Origin: Phycomyces blakesleeanus NRRL 1555(-)
Lineage: Eukaryota > Mucoromycota > Mucoromycetes > Mucorales > Phycomycetaceae
Reading direction: 5' to 3'
DNA length: 64,000 nt
NCBI RefSeq assembly: GCF_001638985.1
Contig: NW_017265157.1
Coordinates: forward strand, 806,001 to 870,000
The notes under the pieces are model-generated. The model searched no databases. It was not told the DNA's origin and saw only the letters and a program-made list of their open reading frames with translations. A program made the translations under genes and the position numbers. Every line of letters begins with the position of its first letter. The first letter of the stretch is position 1. Shown piece by piece: positions 56,769-64,000 of the stretch.

Positions 56769-56856
56769 ATTGGTTTTTTTCTGTAATACATTTTTTTTTC
56801 AAATTGTCTTAACATATTTTATCCTACCAGCAAAAAGTTTGGATATTTTCTTCTCT

Positions 56857-57090
56857 CACTATAAGAAAAAAGAATTGCCAGGTTTTTTAAGAAAACCTGG
56901 CACACCTAGCAACTTTTTTAATCTCCTACAAGCTTTACCAAATTTAGGTCCCTCTAAACCAATCTTGGTTTTTTTTTGCTTTTGTTTTACATTTTCTTTC
57001 TTTCTTTTCTATATTGACACATTGAGACTGTTCTTTCTTTTTACCAAAATGACTTTACATTCAGATAGCTTTTGTGGGTAAGAATAGAAG
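56857..57090. other. Extra CACTA-like terminus in the tail of F
   Basis: CACTATAAGAAAAAAGAATT starts at 56857, followed by a short palindrome (GCCAGGTTTT...AAAACCTGGC, 56877-56900). F's expected tail stops exactly here. It may be the end of a further insertion whose other end I could not find. Confidence 0.4.
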
Positions 57091-58170
57091 AGTAGACTGC
57101 CTTTTCTTTATGCACTAAAATAAGTGTGATATGTCAGGATTGGAAGTTGCCTTTGAAGCAGCTGGAAGATATCACAAGAGTAGTTTTTCAGAAGAATCAA
57201 GATAATGTTTTATTTCAATGAAGCAATTTGTATTTATACTATCTTAAAGGGATTTTGCTAGAAGTTACCAGGTATTGGAAACTTCTAGCAAAGTGTAGTA
57301 TTTCTGAGAAGGATTGAATTGGATTGGTCAGATTAGGATTCAGATTCTAGGAACAACATACTCATGACAGCACAAAGATAAATAAAGTACAAAGATAGCC
57401 AATCAACTTATATAACTTCTAGCTGGGTTTTTAATATAGACTTTGAGATTATTCTGAAATCAATGTCAAACTATTTAATGTTAATAATGTGATTAAGTTT
57501 AAGATAAAGTATAATTTATATTTGTATGTATAGAAAAAATGCAAGAAGAAAAAAAAACTATTGGTAATGCGTTGGAGTTGGCCACACTACATGCTGAATG
57601 GTCTTGTCATTAGTATCATGAATGAGATCAGCCATCTCTGTTATAGTGGTTGAAGTTGAAGAAGTTTTTAAGAAGAATTGAAGATTTGAGATTAGGAACA
57701 AAGATTTGTGAGAACTTGTGTAGGTTTTGTTTATTGAGAAAGATTTGGTATCAAAGTTTGACCAGGTTCCTATACTGAACTACTACTGCTATTTATATTA
57801 TTTTGGATCGAGAAAATTATATGACTGGGGTCAGGTAATCGATCCTATCTGAGCCTTAATCAGAGCAACGTGATCTTGGGATAATTAATGTATGATTAAT
57901 TATATAAATGTGTGTAGTCCCAATGAAGTATTAACATCGAAAGTAAATGTGTTTATGAGTTATAATTATGCTTATAATAATCCACTGATGTATCCCATAT
58001 TATGGTGATATCATCATATGAAATATAATCACTATCATGCATGCTAAACCTGTGTGTTAAATAATAAAGTAATTGGTAGACACCTTTGACTGGAATAGCT
58101 GAGGCCTTATATTATTTTCTTCAGACTTATTCTCAATTACAGCAGTAGTCAATACTCATTTACAACATCA
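57091..58170. other. Non-coding stretch with possible LTR fragments
   Basis: TGTCAGGATTGGAAGTTGCC at 57133 and a similar TCAGGA-GGATTGGAATTGGC phrase at 63720 resemble LTR starts. No matching end or target duplication could be fixed. No gene is seen. Confidence 0.3.
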
Positions 58171-58178
58171 TTGAAGTA

Positions 58179-58442
58179 ATGCAACAGCCTTTGACAGGAG
58201 GTAATATGAGTGATGCCAGTCAAATGTATATAAATGCAGCAAAACTTGCTTCTATACAGGTCTACATCACTTTTGCCAAGTATTGCTTGATAGATAAAGC
58301 TATATCAGCTTGGGGTAAGCTGTCAGATAATCAAAAAAACATAATTATCCATAATCTTGAGGAGAATGCTGCCAAGAGAAAGATTGCTCTTAATCAATTT
58401 AAGACTTCTTGGAAAGCCTGTTTTTTGGTTTCTCAAAAATAA
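58179..58442 (+). CDS. Unrecognised 87-aa reading frame
   Basis: It begins MQQPLTGGNMSDASQMYINA and is mildly basic at the C-terminus (AAKRKIALNQFKTSWKAC). There is no known domain, no clear promoter and no homologue elsewhere in the window. It may be an exon of a lost gene or chance. Confidence 0.25.
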   Translation: MQQPLTGGNMSDASQMYINAAKLASIQVYITFAKYCLIDKAISAWGKLSDNQKNIIIHNLEENAAKRKIALNQFKTSWKACFLVSQK

Positions 58443-58500
58443 AAGTCAATAAAATATCATTCAAGATCAAATTAACTAGTAAGTCTTTTAAAAATATTAC

Positions 58501-58580
58501 TAAGGGAGCGGTGCTCCCCCCCCCCCCCCTTTGGAGGGTCCCCCTCCCTCCCCCCTCCCTTTGGGGGGGGGGGCCCAGAG
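58501..58580. repeat. C- and G-run block with hairpin, possible Helitron 3' end
   Basis: Contains runs of about 14 C, several CCCCTCCC groups and about 11 G. On minus, GGGAGCACCGCTCCC can fold as a perfect 6-bp stem and is followed by TTAGT. Helitrons end in a hairpin then CTRR, so the position fits but the last bases do not match exactly. Confidence 0.4.
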
Positions 58581-58759
58581 CCTACCAGAAGTTAATATAA
58601 AACCCTTCCCTATTGGAAGTCTAAGTACCGTATAGCACAATTAATAGGAACATTTTATTTGAGTGAATTATATGAAAAGAAAGGATATGTATAGATGTTT
58701 TATTATTCAAAAAAAATTGGTTAGATGAGTTTATAGTGTATGTTATATATAATTTTTTA

Positions 58760-61700
58760 CTAAATGTCAAAGACTTCCTTAAATACAACATTGTCTGTAA
58801 ATACAGTATTTGCCGTTTCATTGGAATTTGCTGGTGTATCAAGCATTATCTTGATTGTAGAAGGTTTTCTGACCCGGGATAGAGCAACATACAGCTGGCC
58901 ATGGGAGAATACTGGGGCAGGGAGATATAATCCAATGCTCTCAAGAGTTTGACCTTGTGACTTGTTTATTGTCATTGCGGATGCAAGACGAACTGGAAAT
59001 TGGAACCGCTGGAATTCAATTTCATCATTTGATCCAGATGGATTAAGCTTTATTTTTGGAATAAGAGATACTTGCCCAGCATTGGATCCAGGCACAATTG
59101 TTGCTCTGATGACAGATGTTCCAAAAGAGTTGCAAATCAGGCGTGTACCATTACAGAGGCCGTTTTTTGGGTCAAGATTGCGAAGAAGCATGATAGAACA
59201 TCCTTTTTTTAAGCACAGTGAGTGAGGTGGTAGGGATCCAGGATCAATGGTATTTAGTAGCTCAACTGGATATGTTAACTGACCATCTTCATCAATTCTC
59301 TGGTTGACGCTCTTAAACTCTTGTGCCTCTCCAGGAAACTGGCCCAGAAGAATATCATTGAGTTTCTTGACATCTTTATTCTTAGGAGTAAGCAAAGTAC
59401 GGCCCATGAGGAAATGAGGGTTGGCTGTATTAGAGGAGAGATCATGGAAAACTGCTTTGGCCAGATCAGCAGGATTACATCCAGAAAGTAACATATGGGG
59501 CAGAATTGAGATGGTGTCATCACCGCCTGTTGTGTGGGCAGAACCACTACCAACTTATAAGAGAAATGCTCCAAATTCCCTAAGCTCTAATGTTTTTTGT
59601 TCATTATTTGCTTGGGCAATTTGCATGTTTATTGTAAGCCGCAAGGTTTTCACATTTCTCCATGCAGATGCTTTCTTGATACATTGGCTTACAACCTGAG
59701 CTCTCATTGCCTTGGGTATAACAGGAAGGACTTGCCAAAAATCCCCTCCAAAGACAAACAACTTCCCTCCAAATGGAACGTTTTCAAGTAATGGATTGAC
59801 AGCCTTCATTATATCTTGCATGGATCTGCTTACAGTATTAAAAGCATCTTTACTAATCATAGAAGCTTCGTCCCAGATAACCAATTCCGTTCTTCTAATA
59901 AGTTGTGCTATTTGCGAGTTTGCATTGATGGAGCATAAGGAGTTAAGATCAACTTGCACTGGAATCTTAAACCTGGAATGTGCTGTATGCCCACCGTCTA
60001 ACAGCAATGCAGCAATTCCACTTGTTGCTACTGCAAGAGCAATTTTTCCTTGTTGGCAAGTTTTTTGAAGCAAGGCATTAAAGACAAATGTTTTTCCCGT
60101 CCCACCTGGACCATCGACAAAGTACAATTTTGGGCCTCCCACGTTTTCTTCAATTGCACTTAATACTGTTGTATAGATACGTCTTTGTGAATTATTGAAT
60201 GTCAATGTATCTGGATCTGGCAAAAGCTGGGCTTGATCGCATAAATTTTCTTGTTCTTATATGATGGCTTGAACATCTTGCCTATTTGGGTTAAAGTGCT
60301 GGATGTCATGCATTAGTGAAAGAACAAATTCACTGAACAACATGAGAGACATAGAGTTGGCAAATAGATGACTTTCGATATCCCATAAACATCTGTCAAA
60401 CATATCTTGTGTGGGGACTAACGCAGGAATTCCACTACTTTCTCTTGCCAAATGAAGATAATCTTCAATCATAGAATCACAATGAGCAAGCCACAAAGAG
60501 AAAGGATCTGATACTGCACAGAAAATCAAAAGAATAGTAAATAGTCTTTGTAAAGAAAATGGGATCTGATGAGCTGCTGTCTCTTCCATACAGTTACTTT
60601 ACTCATCATCATTCAAAAGTAATCCCAGAGCACGACATGCAGCTTGGTTTGTTTCATACACATATCCTTCTACTGTACATATGTCTTCAAAGCTTTTGGT
60701 CCCTTTAACATTATGCAGCAGTAATCATAACGAATATTTTTCAATATCTCTTGGAGACACTGTGTAAACTCTGCCAATTGTTCCTTTATCAAACCTCTTA
60801 CGTGCTGTCCATTTTCGTTCTTTTGTATTCCATACATAAAGAGATGGAAAGTTGACGTAAAGAAGTTTTTCAGATGATGGGTGTGTAGCATTATAGTCAA
60901 AATATCCCATTAAAGTAGTGTTTTTTCTGGAATTCGCAACATTCTCTGGGTTAGAAGATAGATTATAATATATGGGTTAGGCATTTTCCAGATGGATTGA
61001 AAGTCGTTGATGGCTGCGATACTCTTGATGAAGCTTGAAAGAAAATATTCTCCACCATGCTTCAGAATCAGAGACATACCGAGCATCAAGAAACTCATTA
61101 ACTTTGTTTACATGCTCTTGTTGTTGTTGTGGAGCGGAATTGGTGGGCATAAGCTGCACACAGACTATTGCACGGTCATGTCCTTTATATACATTCTTGT
61201 AGAGATATTTTACGGCAGAAACAGAGGTGCTAATCTCAACATTTATATGGGCATTGTATTTTGTACATATGTATCCATTGTGTGGAACAACCTATCTATT
61301 ATCCATGATCTTTGGCCCTCTTCTAATAACTCTTCCATTTCAACTGCATTAATAAATAGGGTATCTGTTTCCACCATTGCTGGTCTCATTGCAAAGCTTT
61401 TTAAGATAATTCTTTGAACAGATCCCATTCTTCATGCATGATGCTTTTGGATATTTCTTTCCATATGGGCCATGCATCATGCATTGTTTTACTGTTTCAT
61501 ATGCCAATGGCTCAGTTTCAGGATCTGGGATTTCAGCCAAAACTATTTTGTCAAAATCTTCTATTGTTTTTGGTTTATCTTGTGGTTGCAAAATCAAAAG
61601 AATGTGGACATGAGAAAGTCCACGCTTTTGGAATTCAATGACATATATAAAGACCAAAACTTTCCCCAGAATATTTTTTTGTAAGGTCAATCATGAACTC

Positions 61701-63596
61701 TTTGAGCTTCATATTGAAAACCCGAGAACAAAGATCTGGTCTGTCATTAGCTTTTTGCCCAGCCAACAGGGAATTTGTGATTTCTGGCCACTTTGAATTG
61801 CAAGTGAAAGTTATGAACAAATCAGGCTTGCCAAAACGACGCACAATACTCATTGAATCTTGATAAAGTTGAGCCATATACCAGAGGCTACCAATAAAAG
61901 AATATGGAAGAATAGCTTTCTTTCCAAGATTTGCAAGATTACAATCGTTATGGATAACAGCATCCTGAATTCCACTATAAAGATCTACATGGAGACAATT
62001 TTGATTGCTGGTGATGAAGTACAACCGATTGTGCTCAACTTTGGTGTACATATCAACAATATATTGTTGAAAGAGATGGCCAAAAAGATAGAGAAGGTGC
62101 TGTGTGTTGCGTCAATACATCAAACGGTTTGAGTACCATTGCATTACTGTAACATGCTCTTCTGACAATGAGCTGGCATCAATGGTCCAACCATCTTCAC
62201 CATGTGGAAAGAGTAGCACATAGTGTAAAGCATCATAAGATTGGTGGTACTCATTGATGTTCTGTTGGAAGTTGGCTCTGGTGTGCAGCACAATGTCTCT
62301 TGAAGTACCCTCTTCATTATTCATAATAAGAACTGCTATTTCACTTGCAGTTGGAGCATTGTACCATCTTTGATCCTGAGGCCCCTCAGCTACTAAATGC
62401 AAAGTGAGATCTATAGATTGTCTCTTTTCCCAAGAAATTTGATTCATTGTTCTGAAGAGATGTACGAATGGATTTGTTTCCATAAGAATGGACTGAATCT
62501 TTTCCAAAACACTTCTCTCCAATTGTGAGGAATGGTACTGTCTTTGATCTATCTGAGCAGCACTATCATAAATATAGATCTTAGCAAATTTTGTGTGAGT
62601 GATATCAGATTCTGTTACTGGCAAAATAGATCCAATTCTATGACAAATTGTTCCGTGAATCCAGAAGTTGTATGCCCCATTGATATTGTTGCCAACAGAG
62701 GTATCAATTTTAGCTCCCAAAGAAGTAAAGCTCATTGTACTATTATAGCTTTGAATATTTTCAAGAAACTTCTTTCTATCACGTGTTCTATAGTTCAAAA
62801 GCTCAGCAATTCCTGTAGGTGTTGGCTCAATTTGGGGGAGAACATGCTTTCCTTTGTTACAACACATAGAGAACATAGAGCTTCTTAAAGAAGAACGACT
62901 GTTTTTTTCATGTGCCCACATCATTGCCCCACAAAATCGACACTCGATATCCATATCTCCCCTGTTATTAACTGCTGGTTCTGAAATAGCTGGAAGTTGG
63001 GTAATATTATTCAAGCCTCTGCCTCGATTTCTAGATCCTCTTGCTCTGCTACTGTTATTGTTTGGACAAAATCTGCTTGTAATTTGGCAATGATCAGTTC
63101 CGTTACAGTGAGGACAATGGAGTAAAATTGATCCTCTATTCACAGTTGAAATCTCCTCGACTTATTCTTCTCTTCCAGTCACTTCTTCATTGGATGAAGT
63201 CTCCTCAATCTCTTCTTCCATGACTGCTTCAAGAACTTCAGTAATAGTCTCATTTGCAAGTGGAAATTCAGTCAACTCAGAAACTGAAATAGAAGTCAAT
63301 GTTTCTATGTCCAAATTTTGGTCTTGGACAGACTCACTTCTTATTCTCAAGGCAGCAGCTATTTTTTTATAAACATATTTATTATTAAAAAATATATATA
63401 ATACTTGCAGTAATACGCATAAGTGTATAAATAAATAGTTACTTCAGCTACTTTCTGCAGGATATTCATTTACATTAGTTTTCTTTTGAGGAATGTGGAG
63501 GGAAATGTTCTTTGGGTTCATGAGACATTGCTTATGAGTACTTCTGCTATGTCCAAGCATATGGCAAGCAGCACAACAACGTTGAGTAGATGACAT
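58760..63596 (-). pseudogene. Helitron RepHel protein (rolling-circle transposase with PIF1-like helicase), decayed
   Basis: Exon 1 (63596 to about 63450) has a Cys/His knuckle, CCAACHMLGHSRSTHKQC. The next frames give CPHCNGTDHC and CRFCGAMMWAHE, then the Helitron-like N domain. The Rep region follows: GSLWYMAQLYQDSM, FGKPDLFITFTCNSKWPE, the HUH-type FQKRGLSHVHILLIL and KYLYKNVYKGHD with paired tyrosines. The helicase has GPGGTGKT (Walker A, about 60113-60090), VIWDEASM (Walker B) and TINKSQGQTLESIGLYL near the end. In-frame stops stand at 63162, 62112, about 60731, about 60600, 60257 and 59555. A one-base loss lies in an A run near 61670. The order Rep then PIF1-like helicase is diagnostic of Helitrons. 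Confidence 0.9.
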
Positions 63597-64000
63597 TTTA
63601 TTTTTTGGTTTTTTTTTCAAAGTTAGAGTTTGGTTTGATAGTTGTATAAGTTTTTTGGCAATAGTTTGTAAAATAAATTCAAGGGGTTAATATCTCAGTA
63701 TATCATGTGACATAGTAATGTCAGGAGCGGATTGGAATTGGCACTCAGTTCCAATCCTACCCAATCAGGAACAACTACTCCAACCGCAGTAGTTGGGTAA
63801 GCAAGGCCAAGAAGAAGAAGACAAACGTTGCTCAGCAAGATACCACAGCAAAAGGACTTAGCTAGAATCTAGGATACTGTGGCATCTTATAAATTAATAT
63901 AAATATTACAAATATTATCACAAATAAACATTATTTTTATCTTCATATTTCATTCTATCATATTATCTTATTGTGTGACTTTTTGTACATTACAGTAAAA
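63597..64000. other. Non-coding right edge of window
   Basis: Upstream of the Helitron gene and presumably including its 5' end. No gene was found. A GC-richer phrase at 63719-63880 (GGAGCGGATTGGAATTGGCA...) differs from its surroundings and may belong to another repeat cut by the window edge. Confidence 0.35.

Larger units (their letters stand above)
39405..56856. mobile_element. CACTA element F, host of a MITE and element H
   Basis: The left end CACTATGAGAAAAAAAAGGT starts at 39405, followed by GGTGGTTTGACT-like tandem units. Gene order matches B: repeats, accessory gene on minus, tnp2 on plus. The tnp2 gene is split by element H (42524-54895). The tail after the tnp2 stop (56769-56850) matches B, but F's own right terminus was not found. 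Another CACTATAAGAAAAAA terminus begins at 56857 instead. Confidence 0.75.

Noticed and set aside
57133..57380. Solo LTR starting TGTCAGGATTGG
   Set aside because: No matching end or target duplication could be found; kept only as a possible fragment.
58501..58580. The 63-residue frame crossing the C/G runs (Pro-rich) as a gene
   Set aside because: It is produced by homopolymer runs, with no homologue, and sits at a probable element end.

Overview
The window is AT-rich eukaryotic DNA with short GT-AG introns (about 50-110 bp). It is made almost entirely of transposable elements stacked inside one another; I found no convincing host gene, tRNA, rRNA or CRISPR. The mix of tnp2-type CACTA elements, a Tf1/sushi-like chromovirus, PIF/Harbinger, MULE, Tc1/mariner and Helitron elements, together with the short introns, fits an early-diverging (Mucoromycota-like) fungus. 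That placement is an inference. Two runs of 100 N mark assembly gaps.

Layout. (1) 1-1595: right end of a CACTA element, E, that starts left of the window. (2) 1805-20426: CACTA element B, opened by four later insertions: a 2.5-kb MULE (1984-4461, 9-bp target duplication), a second copy of the same CACTA family in opposite orientation (A, 4523-8683, TSD TTA), a 430-bp MITE (8769-9198) and a different, apparently intact CACTG-ended element (D, 12381-19164, TSD CAT). A and B together form a palindrome of about 8 kb. (3) 21020-38965: remains of a PIF/Harbinger element (Y) holding a small MITE, a second Harbinger, two inverted solo LTRs, a Tc1/mariner relic, a MULE that carries an OTU-like peptidase domain (30178-34923, 9-bp TSD) and a third Harbinger relic. 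The flanks of the two solo LTRs are swapped, which shows that the segment between them has been inverted. (4) 39405 to about 56860: CACTA element F, split by CACTG element H (42524-54895, TSD TTT), which is itself split by a complete Ty3/gypsy chromovirus (47645-53799, TSD TGTGT). (5) 58.5-63.6 kb: a decayed Helitron on the minus strand.

How the genes work together. Each CACTA-type element has two genes: a tnp2 transposase and a smaller partner protein of unknown fold. In the A/B/E/F family the two genes are divergent and share a promoter of about 314 bp, and the partner sits beside a subterminal array of CCAAT-like repeats. In the D/H family the two genes converge. Harbinger elements pair a DDE nuclease with a Myb/SANT-like protein. 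Most older copies are broken by C-to-T or G-to-A type nonsense codons (Trp, Gln and Arg to stop). Element D and the chromovirus have none, which gives a relative age order that agrees with the nesting.
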